DNA of 33,379 nucleotides from DASYAE01 sp036501535 (lineage in GTDB: Bacteria > Actinomycetota > Actinomycetes > Streptomycetales > Catenulisporaceae): the NCBI GenBank assembly GCA_036501535.1, contig DASYAE010000288.1, positions 1 to 33,379 on the forward strand, in the 5' to 3' direction. Below the pieces are notes generated by a model that saw only the letters and a program-made list of their open reading frames with translations, had not been told where the DNA came from and did no database searches. Each line of letters starts with the position of its first letter. Within the stretch, counting starts at the first letter, position 1. Positions 7,801-16,019 of the stretch are shown piece after piece. A program made the position numbers and the translations under genes.

Positions 7801-8943
7801 ATGGGCGATCCGGCAGCCGGGACCGTGTGGCCGGGACGGATCGCCCGGATCCGCGCCTCGCTGACTCCGGCCGAGTGGCGGCGCACGATCCTGATGTTCG
7901 CCTCGATCACGCTGCTGCACGTCGTCGGCTTCGGGGTGTTCGTGTTCCTGGTCGTGCCGCAGCACTACAAGGGCCTGGGCGCGGGCGTGGCGATCCTGGC
8001 CTACACGCTGGGCCTGCGCCACGCCTTCGACGCGGACCACATCTCCGCGATCGACAACACCACCCGCAAGCTGATGGGCGACGGCCAGCGGCCGCTCAGC
8101 GTCGGCTACTTCTTCTCGCTGGGCCACTCCTCGATCGTGGTGGCGATCGGCGCCGGCATCCTGATCGCCGAGAAGGCCGTCTACTCGGCCGTCTCGAACG
8201 GCGGATCAAGCCTCGAGCGGTTCGGCGGGGTGTTCGGCACGCTGGTCTCCGCGACCTTCCTGTACCTGATCGCGGTACTGAACATCGTGATCCTGGCCGG
8301 GATCGTGAAGGTGTGGCGCTCGATGCGCCGCGGCCTCTACGACGAGGCGGCGCTGGAGGCACAGCTCGAGCAGCGCGGGCTGATGTACCGGTTCTTCGGC
8401 AAGTGGATGCGCGCGATCCGGCGACCCTGGCAGATGTACCCGGTCGGCGTGGTGTTCGGGCTCGGCTTCGACACCGCCACCGAGGTCGCGCTGCTGGCGA
8501 CCACGGCGCTGCTGGCCTCGCAGCACATCCCCTGGTACGCGATCATGGCGCTGCCGGTGCTGTTCATGGCCGGGATGACGCTGATGGACACGCTCGACGG
8601 CTGCTTCATGAACGTCGCGTACGGCTGGGCCTTCCTGAACCCGGTGCGCAAGGTCTACTACAACCTGGCGATCACCGGGCTGTCGGTCTCGATCTGCTTC
8701 TTCATCGGCACCGTGGAGCTGCTCGGCCTGCTGCCGCAGGAGCTGCACCTGACCGGCCGGTTCTGGGACGCGGTGGCCGGCTTCGACATCAACAAGGCCG
8801 GCTTCGTCATCGTGGCGATGTTCGTGCTCACCTGGGCCGCGGCGATGGTGGTCTGGAAGGTCGGCCGGATCGAGGAGAAGTGGACGGCGGGGCTGGAGGG
8901 CGCGCCGGCGCCGGCCTCTGCGGCCACGACGCTCGAATCCTGA
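7801..8943 (+). CDS. NiCoT-family nickel/cobalt transporter (HoxN/HupN/NixA type)
   Basis: This 380-residue integral membrane permease has the family signature H-x4-D-H in transmembrane helix 2 (RHAFDADHI, His74 to His80). Other family blocks are LGHSS near residue 105, LGFDTATE near 221 and FMAGMTLMDTLDG near 260. About eight transmembrane helices can be counted, as expected. NiCoT permeases take up Ni2+ and/or Co2+ for enzymes such as urease, hydrogenase, nickel superoxide dismutase or B12. The Nur-like operator upstream favours nickel. I chose the ATG at 7801 over a GTG at 7753 because the latter would begin about 12 bases after the predicted transcription start. Its closest Shine-Dalgarno match is gcggga. 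Confidence 0.93.
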   Translation: MGDPAAGTVWPGRIARIRASLTPAEWRRTILMFASITLLHVVGFGVFVFLVVPQHYKGLGAGVAILAYTLGLRHAFDADHISAIDNTTRKLMGDGQRPLSVGYFFSLGHSSIVVAIGAGILIAEKAVYSAVSNGGSSLERFGGVFGTLVSATFLYLIAVLNIVILAGIVKVWRSMRRGLYDEAALEAQLEQRGLMYRFFGKWMRAIRRPWQMYPVGVVFGLGFDTATEVALLATTALLASQHIPWYAIMALPVLFMAGMTLMDTLDGCFMNVAYGWAFLNPVRKVYYNLAITGLSVSICFFIGTVELLGLLPQELHLTGRFWDAVAGFDINKAGFVIVAMFVLTWAAAMVVWKVGRIEEKWTAGLEGAPAPASAATTLES

Positions 8944-8975
8944 CAAATATCCCCTAATCGCGCACCTCGGCGCGC

Positions 8976-8997
8976 TTTTGGCGACCCGTCGCCAAAA
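8976..8997. terminator. Hairpin between the nickel transporter and MFS genes
   Basis: A 10-bp perfect inverted repeat, TTTTGGCGAC-cc-GTCGCCAAAA, lies 33 bases after the transporter stop and just before the MFS promoter. It is flanked by T and A runs and could act as a terminator. The very tight 2-base loop means it could instead be a protein-binding palindrome. Confidence 0.45.
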
Positions 8998-9000
8998 ATA

Positions 9001-9043
9001 TTGACAGAGACTTTCAGTTAGACTTCTATGTCAGTTAGAAGTC
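9001..9043 (+). promoter_or_regulatory. MFS transporter promoter with TetR-type operator
   Basis: The promoter reads TTGACA (9001-9006), 17-bp spacer, TTCTAT (9024-9029). An inverted repeat, gacttcta (9021-9028) and tagaagtc (9036-9043) with a 7-base gap, covers the -10. The octamer cagttaga also occurs as direct repeats at 9015 and 9032. The expected regulator is the TetR protein encoded at the end of the same operon. Confidence 0.65.
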
Positions 9044-9066
9044 ACTTCCGAAAGGTAGGCTCTGTC

Positions 9067-10752
9067 ATGAACGCACCGGACACCGTCGGGGCGCGCCGCT
9101 GGCTCGTGCTCGTCGCCCTCGCGCTCAGCGTCCTCGTCGTCGGCATCGACATGACCGTGCTGAACGTGGCGCTGCCGACGATCGGCCCCGCGCTGCACGC
9201 CACCTCGACCGATCTGCAGTGGTTCGCCGACGCGTACAGCCTCGTGGTCGCCGCCGCCCTGCTGCCCGCGGGGCTGCTCGGCGACCGGTACGGCCGCAAG
9301 ACCGTGCTGATGATCGGCCTGGTCCTGTTCTGCGTGACGTCCCTGGCGTGCGCCTACGCGCCGAACGCCGGCGCGCTGATCGCGGCGCGCGCGGTGCTGG
9401 GCCTGGGCGCCGCGGCGATCACGCCGCTGGCCCTGTCCGTGCTGCCGGTGATGTTCGAGCCGGCCGAGCGGCCCAAGGCGATCGCCGCCATGATGACCGC
9501 GACCATGCTCGGGCTGCCGGTAGGGCCGGTGCTCGGCGGCTGGCTGCTCAACCACGTCTGGTGGGGATCGGTCTTCCTGATCAACGTGCCGGTCACGCTG
9601 ATCGCGCTGATCGCGGTGGCGCTGCTGATGCCGCAGTCGCGCAACCCGCGGGTAGCCCGGTTCGACGCGCTCGGTGCGCTGCTCTCGAGCGCCGCACTGG
9701 CCGCGCTGACCTACGGCCTGGTGCAGGCCGGGTCGGACGGCTGGGTCAGCGCGCAGTGCCTCGGCCCGGTGCTCGCCGGGGCGGTGCTGCTGGCGCTGTT
9801 CGTGCTCGCGGTGCGCCGGGCCGGGACCCGTCCGGGCGCCGAGCCGCTGATCGACCTGGCCTTGTTCCGCTCGCGCAGCTTCAGCTGGGGCACCGTGCTG
9901 GCGACGCTGGCCACCTTCGCCATGTTCGGCCTGATGTTCGCGATGCCGCTCTACTTCCAGGACGTGCAGGGCACCGACTCCCTGGGCGCCGGGCTCAGGC
10001 TGCTGCCGATGATCGGCGGCCTGGTCGTCGGCGGCACGATCGGGTCGCGGCTGCTGACCCCGCGCCGCTCGACGGGCAACTCGACGGGCAACTCGGCGGA
10101 CAGCTCTTCTATGGACACAGGGCCGGCGCTGCCCCCGCTCGGCCCGCGGCCGGTGGTCGCGCTCGGTCTCGCGCTCATGGCGGCGGGCGTCGGCCTCGGC
10201 GCGGCCACGAAGCTGCACAGCGGCGAGGGCTACGCAGCGCTCTGGTTCGTCCTGGTCGGCCTCGGCATCGGCTTCGTGAACCCGGCCACGACCAACACGG
10301 CGCTCGGCGCCCTCTCGAAGGACCGGGCCGGGATGGGCTCCGCGGTGATGATGGCGCTGCGGCAGGTCGGAGGCACGATAGGCGTGGCCGTTCTGGGTAC
10401 TATCCTCGGCAGCACCTACCGCAGCCGGCTGGACTCGTCGGCGGTCGCGGCCGCGATGCCCGCGCCGGTCAGAGCCGAGGCGGGCCAGAGCGTGACCGCC
10501 GGGGTGGCCATCGCCGAGCACTCCGGGTCGGCGTCGCTGCTCGGCGCGGTGCAGGACTCGTTCGTCCACGCGATGGGCGGGATGCTGTTCGTCAGCGCGG
10601 TGATAGCCGCGGTCGGCGTGATCTTGGCCGTGCTGTTCCTGCCGGGACGGCGTGCGGCGGCGGTCGGCCCGGTGGCCGGGAGCGCCGCCCCCCGGCCCGC
10701 CGGCGCGCCGGTGCCCAGCCCGACGGAAGAGGAGAGCGTTGCATCAAACTGA
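9067..10752 (+). CDS. MFS drug-efflux transporter, DHA2 (14-helix) family
   Basis: This 561-residue membrane protein is a proton-coupled exporter of the DHA2 group, typified by multidrug and antibiotic exporters of actinomycetes. The first helix carries the motif VGIDMTVLNVALPTI, and the loop between helices 2 and 3 has motif A, GDRYGRKT. GLPVGPVLGGWL is the antiporter motif C region. A Ser/Asn/Thr-rich loop (about 335-355, repeated TGNS units) separates two helix groups, and the last 35 residues are a Pro/Ala-rich cytoplasmic tail. The start at 9067 follows AAAGGTAGG; an in-frame ATG at 9028 would fall in the -10 box. The substrate is unknown. The coupled TetR gene suggests substrate-induced expression. 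Confidence 0.92.
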   Translation: MNAPDTVGARRWLVLVALALSVLVVGIDMTVLNVALPTIGPALHATSTDLQWFADAYSLVVAAALLPAGLLGDRYGRKTVLMIGLVLFCVTSLACAYAPNAGALIAARAVLGLGAAAITPLALSVLPVMFEPAERPKAIAAMMTATMLGLPVGPVLGGWLLNHVWWGSVFLINVPVTLIALIAVALLMPQSRNPRVARFDALGALLSSAALAALTYGLVQAGSDGWVSAQCLGPVLAGAVLLALFVLAVRRAGTRPGAEPLIDLALFRSRSFSWGTVLATLATFAMFGLMFAMPLYFQDVQGTDSLGAGLRLLPMIGGLVVGGTIGSRLLTPRRSTGNSTGNSADSSSMDTGPALPPLGPRPVVALGLALMAAGVGLGAATKLHSGEGYAALWFVLVGLGIGFVNPATTNTALGALSKDRAGMGSAVMMALRQVGGTIGVAVLGTILGSTYRSRLDSSAVAAAMPAPVRAEAGQSVTAGVAIAEHSGSASLLGAVQDSFVHAMGGMLFVSAVIAAVGVILAVLFLPGRRAAAVGPVAGSAAPRPAGAPVPSPTEEESVASN

Positions 10753-11338
10753 GAAGCACGCCGGCGGCCTGCGCGAGCTGAAGAAGGCGCGCACGCGCAC
10801 CGCGATCCAGCGGCACGCCCTGCGGCTGATCCGCGAGCAGGGCTACGCCGCCACCACGGTGGAGCAGATCGCGCAGGCGGCCGAGGTCTCCCCGAGCACC
10901 TTCTTCCGCTACTTCCCGACCAAGGAGGACGTGGTCCTCTACGACGCCTTCGACCCCTATCTCGTCGAGGCGCTGCGCACGGTGCCGCTCGACGTCCCGC
11001 CGATCCGGGCCATCCGGGAGGCGCTGCGCACGGTGCTCGCCGAGATCCCGCCGGACCAGCGGGAGGTCGAGCGCGAGCGGGGGCGGCTGGCCTTCTCCGT
11101 GCCGGAGCTGCGGGCCCGGCTGGTGGTCGACATGCAGGAGAGCCTCGGCCTGACCGCGCAGCTGATCGCGGAGCGCACCGGCCACGATCCGCGGGACTTC
11201 GAGGTGCGCACCCTGACCGGCGCGATGATGGGCGTGATGCTGGCCAGCATGAGCGACGCGATCGACGACCCGGATGTCGACTATCTGGAGCTGGCCGACC
11301 GGGCCCTGGCGCATCTCGAGCAGGGGCTGCCTCTTTGA
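10739..11338 (+). CDS. TetR-family repressor, likely local regulator of the MFS exporter
   Basis: This 199-residue protein has a TetR helix-turn-helix at about 32-65 (TVEQIAQAAEVSPSTFFRYFPTKED) and a helical ligand-binding domain after it. I place the start at TTG 10739, which follows GAGGAGA and overlaps the end of the MFS gene by 14 bases, implying translational coupling; the open frame extends upstream without a better start. Family knowledge and the operator-like repeat over the MFS -10 suggest it represses its own operon until a ligand, perhaps the exported compound, binds. The ligand cannot be predicted. Confidence 0.88.
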   Translation: MHQTEKHAGGLRELKKARTRTAIQRHALRLIREQGYAATTVEQIAQAAEVSPSTFFRYFPTKEDVVLYDAFDPYLVEALRTVPLDVPPIRAIREALRTVLAEIPPDQREVERERGRLAFSVPELRARLVVDMQESLGLTAQLIAERTGHDPRDFEVRTLTGAMMGVMLASMSDAIDDPDVDYLELADRALAHLEQGLPL

Positions 11339-11371
11339 GCCGGTCAAGCCGGTAAGCCGATCGGGCCCCTT

Positions 11372-11932
11372 GTGCGTAATCCGGATGTGGAGCGAACAGG
11401 GCCCGAAGAAAGACCCGAGGACTTCGCGTCCTTCTACGAACAGTCCCGCGACGCCTGTCTGCGCGCCGTGTACGCGGCGGTGGGCGACGCGACGCAGGCC
11501 GAGGACCTGACCGCGGAAGCCTACGCGAGGGCCTTCGCGGCCTGGCGGAGACTACGGCGGCATCCGGCGCCCCGGGCCTGGGTCGTGCGCGTCGCACTGA
11601 ACACCGGCGTCTCCTGGTGGCGCAAGCGGCGCCGCGAGGTGTCCTGGGAGCCCGGCGGTCCTCCGCCGGACCTGCGGGGCGCCGCGAGCACGGACGGATC
11701 AGAGCTGCTCGACGCACAGATCGACGCACGGATATTCGCCGCCCTGCGGGGGCTGCCGCAGCGCCAGCGCGAGGTCGTGGTGCTCCGCTTCTTCCTCGAC
11801 CTGGACACCGAGACGACCGCGCGGACGCTCGGCATCTCGGCCGGCACGGTCAAGTCGCACGTCTCCCGCGCGGCCTCGGCGCTCCGGCGCGCTCTCGGCA
11901 CCGATTTCGAACAGGAGTCTGTTTCACGATGA
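11372..11932 (+). CDS. ECF-family RNA polymerase sigma factor
   Basis: This 186-residue protein has region 2 at about 18-90 (FASFYEQSRDACLRAVY, then QAEDLTAEAYARAFAAW, the usual -10-recognising helices) and region 4 at about 122-178 (LRGLPQRQREVVVLRF, then a helix-turn-helix in TARTLGISAGTVKSHVSRA). The short Pro/Gly-rich linker (about 95-115) is normal for ECF factors. GTG 11372 is the first possible start and has no obvious Shine-Dalgarno, so the true start is uncertain. The stop codon overlaps the next gene's ATG (ATGA), so the two are probably co-translated as sigma and anti-sigma. Confidence 0.88.
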   Translation: MRNPDVERTGPEERPEDFASFYEQSRDACLRAVYAAVGDATQAEDLTAEAYARAFAAWRRLRRHPAPRAWVVRVALNTGVSWWRKRRREVSWEPGGPPPDLRGAASTDGSELLDAQIDARIFAALRGLPQRQREVVVLRFFLDLDTETTARTLGISAGTVKSHVSRAASALRRALGTDFEQESVSR

Positions 11933-12651
11933 ACATGCGCTCGGACGACATACTTCACGACACTGACGAGAACTCGGCGGCACTGCGCGGCGCACTCGGC
12001 GCGACGGCCGACCGGCTGCGCGCGAACGTCGCCATGGACCGGCCGCTGCACCAGATCACGGCCCGCGGCCGCCGGCTCCGGAACAAGCGCAGGTGCGCTG
12101 TGGGCACGGCCGGTGTCGCGGCCGCGGCGACGATCGCGCTGGGCGCGGTCGGCCTGCCCGGCACGGCGCCCGGGACGGTGCCCGGCACGGCGCAGCACCC
12201 GACCGCGGCGAAAGACCCGAACGTCGATCTCGCCGGTTTCTCCCTGCAGTCCGAACCCGACGGCACGATCGTGGTCACGATCAAGCAGTTCGAGTCCGAG
12301 GACGTACCGGCGTTGCAGCGCTATCTCGACGAGGCCGGGATCAACGCCATCGTCAGGACGATGCAGCCCAACGGCGGGGTACTGGAACCGCTCACCTGCC
12401 CCGGCTCGCAGATGTCGAGCCAGGAGCAGGCTCAGTTGAACAAGGTCCTCGAGCTTCCCGTCGACAGCGGGGGCATTGACGAAGCACTCGCCCTCGATCC
12501 TGACGCGATGCCCGCCGGAGCAACCTTCGTGCTGTTCGTCCACTTCTCGCCTGTACAGCTGAATTCGCCGCAGGCCGGGCCCTTCGCGAGCGTGCTCTTC
12601 GGACTCTACGACGGCGCCGTGCCGGACTGCATCGCGAGCCCGGCGCCCTGA
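11929..12651 (+). CDS. Single-pass membrane protein, probable anti-sigma factor
   Basis: This 240-residue protein has a cytoplasmic N-terminus of about 55 residues, a basic stretch (RGRRLRNKRR), one transmembrane helix (about 56-77), a Pro/Gly/Thr linker, and an extracytoplasmic domain with no family I recognise. It overlaps the ECF sigma gene by four bases. The topology and coupling match membrane anti-sigma partners of ECF factors, but there is no visible zinc anti-sigma HxxxCxxC motif, so the role is an inference. The extracytoplasmic part contains two Cys residues (about 164 and 235) that could form a disulfide or sense redox state. Confidence 0.7.
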   Translation: MNMRSDDILHDTDENSAALRGALGATADRLRANVAMDRPLHQITARGRRLRNKRRCAVGTAGVAAAATIALGAVGLPGTAPGTVPGTAQHPTAAKDPNVDLAGFSLQSEPDGTIVVTIKQFESEDVPALQRYLDEAGINAIVRTMQPNGGVLEPLTCPGSQMSSQEQAQLNKVLELPVDSGGIDEALALDPDAMPAGATFVLFVHFSPVQLNSPQAGPFASVLFGLYDGAVPDCIASPAP

Positions 12652-12683
12652 CGGTCTTCCGCAGTTCCGGGCTCGCAGACCGC

Positions 12684-13979
12684 TCAGCGGGCGAAGGTCA
12701 GCTGGGAGACGCCGATGTAGCCGGACTCGAATCCGGCCTCGCAGTACGCCAGGTAGAAGCGCCAGGTGCGGTGGAAGGCCTCATCGAAGCCGAGCCCGGC
12801 GACCCGCGGCCACTGCTCCTCGAACCGCTCCCGCCAGGTGCGCAGGGTGCGCGCGTAGTCCTCGCCGAAGTCCAGTCGACGCACCAGGCGCAGCGCGGTG
12901 TTCGTCCGGACCACGTTCTCGATCGCCTTCACCGACGGGATCAGGCCGCCGGGGAAGATGTACTTCTGGATCCAGGTGTAGGTAGACCGGGTGGCCAGCA
13001 TCCGCTGGTGGGCCATGGTGATCGCCTGCACCGCGACCCGGCCGCCGGGGGCGAGCAGCCGGTCGATCGTGGTGAAGTAGGCCGGCCAGTAGCGCTCCCC
13101 CACCGCCTCGATCATCTCGACCGAGACCACCGCGTCGTAGCCGGTCCGGCCCCGGGGCGGGCCGACCTCGCGGTAGTCGGCCAGCCGCACCTCGATCCGG
13201 TCGCCGAGGCCCGCCTCGGCGATGCGCCGGTCGGCCAGCTCCTTCTGCTCCCGGGACAGCGTCAGGGTGGTCACCCGGGCGCCGCGGTCGCGGGCCGCCC
13301 GGATCGCCAGCGCGCCCCACCCGGAACCGATCTCCAGCACCTCGGAGCCCTCGCGCACCGCGGCCGCGTCGAGCACCGAGTCGATCTTGCGCAGCTGCGC
13401 CTCGTACAGGGTGCTGGCGGCCGGGTCGGGCTGGTAGCCGCCGGCCGCGGCGGCCGGGCCGTACATCGCGCTGGAATAGGTCATCGACGCGTCGAGGAAG
13501 GTCTCGAACAGGTCGTTGGACAGGTCGTAGTGCCGCTCGATGTTGCGCTGGGCGTTGGTCCGGCTGCCGTCCTCGCCGGCCGGGAAGCGGGCCACGTAGA
13601 AGCTGCGCAGCCGCTGCAGCGGGCGGGGCACCAGGTCGGTGACCCGGCGGGCGAACGCGCCGAGCACCGCGGCCAGGTCGTCGGCGTCCCAGGCGCCGGT
13701 CTGGTAGGCCTCGCCGAAGCCGATCAGGCCGTGCGCGCCGAGCCGGGCGAAGAACTCGCGCGGCCGGCGCAGCGTCATCACCGGGGCGCCCGGGTCGCCG
13801 CCCCCGCCGAGCCGGCGGCCCGAGGGCCCGACGACTTGAAGCGGCAGCCGCGCGACCGCCCCCGCGAAGATGCGGCGGGCCAGCCGTGCCCTGAACCCGA
13901 CCTCGGGCACGTGGACGAGGTCCGGCCAACGCTCGGCGTCGACGGCGAAAGAGTGTTCGGAGGGGAGGGCGAGGCTCAC
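12684..13979 (-). CDS. Cyclopropane-fatty-acyl-phospholipid synthase-like methyltransferase
   Basis: This 431-residue protein uses S-adenosylmethionine to modify unsaturated acyl chains in membrane phospholipids (cyclopropanation or methyl-branching). An N-terminal domain (about 30-140) is followed by the family block HYDLSNDLFETFLDASMTYSSAMY (about 150-173). The Rossmann fold has the SAM-binding EVLEIGSGWG (213-222), and the C-terminus contains YIFPGGLIP. The length fits the family. The GTG start lacks a close Shine-Dalgarno. The acyl-CoA desaturase at 17494 could supply double bonds for it, although the two are not in one operon. Mycobacterial relatives include UfaA1-type enzymes. Confidence 0.9.
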   Translation of the reverse strand: MSLALPSEHSFAVDAERWPDLVHVPEVGFRARLARRIFAGAVARLPLQVVGPSGRRLGGGGDPGAPVMTLRRPREFFARLGAHGLIGFGEAYQTGAWDADDLAAVLGAFARRVTDLVPRPLQRLRSFYVARFPAGEDGSRTNAQRNIERHYDLSNDLFETFLDASMTYSSAMYGPAAAAGGYQPDPAASTLYEAQLRKIDSVLDAAAVREGSEVLEIGSGWGALAIRAARDRGARVTTLTLSREQKELADRRIAEAGLGDRIEVRLADYREVGPPRGRTGYDAVVSVEMIEAVGERYWPAYFTTIDRLLAPGGRVAVQAITMAHQRMLATRSTYTWIQKYIFPGGLIPSVKAIENVVRTNTALRLVRRLDFGEDYARTLRTWRERFEEQWPRVAGLGFDEAFHRTWRFYLAYCEAGFESGYIGVSQLTFAR

Positions 13980-14004
13980 CGGACCATTGTCTGCCTCCGA
14001 ACGC

Positions 14005-14019
14005 CCTTGCGCAGCAAGG
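14005..14019 (-). promoter_or_regulatory. Short inverted repeat upstream of the CFA-synthase-like gene
   Basis: CCTTGC-gca-GCAAGG sits 26 bases upstream of the GTG start on the minus strand, in the expected leader. It could be an operator or a leader hairpin. No promoter hexamers are convincing. Confidence 0.35.
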
Positions 14020-14112
14020 TCCGGCTAAAAATCGGCCAACCGGAGGGGAACCGGGCGCGACGGCTCGGATCTGACGGTGCGTCGGCGCACCGCCGAAACG
14101 TCTCAGGGAACG

Positions 14113-14148
14113 AGCGCGCCCGGAGTCCGTGGGGACTCCGGGCGCGCT
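14113..14148 (-). terminator. Strong hairpin terminator after the NADH dehydrogenase gene
   Basis: Two perfect 16-base arms (14113-14128 and 14133-14148) flank the loop gtgg; the outer part is agcgcgcccgg and the inner part agtcc. It lies about 40 bases beyond the stop of the minus-strand dehydrogenase gene. There is no long U tract, as is common for terminators in high-GC actinobacteria. Confidence 0.85.
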
Positions 14149-14189
14149 GCGTACGGTTGTTGCTGCCGCGCTGATCAGCGGGTCACGCG

Positions 14190-15590
14190 TCAGGCTGCGA
14201 CGGGCTCTTTCTCTTCGGCCGCCGCCTCCTGCTGCGCCGGGGCGGGCAGCGCCACGCCGGACCACTCCTCGCGCGGGTTCGCGAAGTTGGCCAGCGAGAC
14301 CGGCTCGCGCCGGAAGAGGCCGGCCAGCATCCAGTCGGCGCACACCCGCACCTTGCGGTTGAAGGTGGGCACCCGGCTGACGTGGTAGGCCCGGTGCATG
14401 AGCCAGGCCGGCCAGCCGCGCAGCTTCATGCCGTAGACGTTGGCCACGCCCTTGCCTATGCCGAGCCCGGCTACCGAGCCGACGTGCTTGTGCACGTAGT
14501 CGACCACGGGCTTGCCGCGCAGCGCCGCCACGACGTTCTCGGCCAGCCGCTTGGCCTGCCGCACCGCGTGCTGTGCGGACGGGGAGCACCAGGCGCCGGC
14601 GCCCTTGCTCAGGTCCGGCACCTGGGCGCAGTCGCCCGCCGCCCACACGTGCTGACGGCCCATCACCCGCAGGCTGGCCTGTGTGTCCACGTGGCCCTTG
14701 GGACCAAGCGGCACGCCGAACTGCTCGACCACCGGGTTCGGCTTGACCCCGGCGGTCCACACGATGGTGGAGGCGTCGGTCTCGGTGCCGTCCGACAGCA
14801 CCACGTGGTTGTCCACGCAGGACTGCAGGAAGGTGTTCATCTTGACCTGGATGCCGCGCTTGCGCAGCTCCTCCGCGGTCCACACGCCGAGTTCGGGGCC
14901 GACCTCGGGCAGGATCCGGTCGGCCGCCTCGACCAGCAGCCAGCGCAGGTCCTCCGGCTCCACGTTCGCGTACCACTTGCACACGTCGCGGGCCATGTCC
15001 TCCATCTCGGCGAGCGCCTCCACGCCGGCGAAGCCGCCGCCGACGAAGACGAAGGTCAGGGCCTTGCGACGGAGGGCCGGCTCCTGCACCGAGTCGGCCA
15101 GGTCGATCTGGCCGATCACGTGGTTGCGCAGGCTGACGGCCTCCTCGACCTGCTTGAAGCCGATGCCGTGCTCGGCCAGGCCGGGGATGGGCAGCGCGCG
15201 CGGCACCGAGCCGACCGCCACGATCAGCTCGTCGAACGACAGCTCGTAGCGCTCGCCGGTGTTCGGGGCGATCGTCGCGACCCGGCGGGCGTGGTCGACC
15301 GAGATCACCCGGCCGGTGATGACCTCGGCGTTCGGGCCCCTGAGCACCCGGCGCAGCGGCGCGACGATGTTGCGCGGCGCGATCGAGCCGGCCGCCGCCT
15401 CGGGCAGGAAGGGCTGGTACGTCATGTACGGGCGCGGGTCGACGACGGTGACGACCGCCTCGCCCCGCTTGAGGTTCTTCAGGATGCGCTGTGCCGAGTA
15501 CATCCCCACGTATCCGCCGCCGACGACCAGAATGCGCGGCGGGATGTTGGAGGCTGTGGCAGCCACGGCACGTGGCGCGGCATGGGTCAT
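14190..15590 (-). CDS. ndh: Type II NADH dehydrogenase (NDH-2), FAD-dependent
   Basis: This roughly 466-residue flavoprotein should oxidise NADH and reduce quinone at the inner membrane face without pumping protons. It has two nucleotide-binding folds: RILVVGGGYVGMYSAQ for FAD near the N-terminus and TFVFVGGGFAGVEALAEM for NADH in the middle, followed by the FAD-binding VWAAGDCAQVPD. The C-terminal part holds the likely membrane-associating amphipathic segment (RGWPAWLMHRAYHVSRVP), and the end is Ala/Glu/Pro-rich. The start is uncertain: ATG 15590 is used here, but GTG 15605 with a very close AAGGA, or ATGs near 15638, are possible; all give the same core. It is followed by a strong terminator. 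Confidence 0.9.
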   Translation of the reverse strand: MTHAAPRAVAATASNIPPRILVVGGGYVGMYSAQRILKNLKRGEAVVTVVDPRPYMTYQPFLPEAAAGSIAPRNIVAPLRRVLRGPNAEVITGRVISVDHARRVATIAPNTGERYELSFDELIVAVGSVPRALPIPGLAEHGIGFKQVEEAVSLRNHVIGQIDLADSVQEPALRRKALTFVFVGGGFAGVEALAEMEDMARDVCKWYANVEPEDLRWLLVEAADRILPEVGPELGVWTAEELRKRGIQVKMNTFLQSCVDNHVVLSDGTETDASTIVWTAGVKPNPVVEQFGVPLGPKGHVDTQASLRVMGRQHVWAAGDCAQVPDLSKGAGAWCSPSAQHAVRQAKRLAENVVAALRGKPVVDYVHKHVGSVAGLGIGKGVANVYGMKLRGWPAWLMHRAYHVSRVPTFNRKVRVCADWMLAGLFRREPVSLANFANPREEWSGVALPAPAQQEAAAEEKEPVAA

Positions 15591-16019
15591 TAGAGACTCG
15601 CTCACGGTTCCTTCACGCGTCCTACTCATGCTCATCCATCGCTCGATCTGAGCGGGTGGCGATGCTGTCCTCGACGGCAGCCACAGCGATGGGGCCTTCG
15701 GTCGCGGATGTGGAACGCTTGCGAACAACATGTGCTTGCAAATAACGCTGTCGGCAACTGCGATCGCGTCGGCAGGCGGCGTTCCACTACCTTCCGAACT
15801 TTCTTACGCGATGATTATATGACGCGTTGCGACCTCCTCACACCGGGGTTGCCGTTCACCGTGGGCCTCACGCGCGGTCAGCCGACTCCGACCGTCCGCG
15901 TCCGGGCCGCGGGACCAGGGCCTTCGCCGCCGCGGTCGAGCTGACGGGGACTCAGGCGAAATGTTCCGGTGCCGGGTGGGGCGCGGCGCTGTCGGTAGTC
16001 GAGGTTAGAGTCCGGAGAC
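15591..16019. promoter_or_regulatory. Divergent control region between ndh and the YcaQ-like gene
   Basis: This 430-base region has no convincing gene. It contains two near-identical 12-mers, gcttgcgaacaa (15717-15728) and gcttgcaaataa (15734-15745), 17 bp apart, which also form an imperfect inverted repeat TTGC...GCAA. An AT-rich patch (ttatat) lies near 15815. At the right end, TAGAGT (16006-16011) is a -10 candidate only eight bases from the next start codon. Confidence 0.45.

Noticed and set aside
15717..15745. Rex-binding site upstream of ndh
   Set aside because: The arms TTGC...GCAA lack the TGTGAA/TTCACA core of the Rex consensus.
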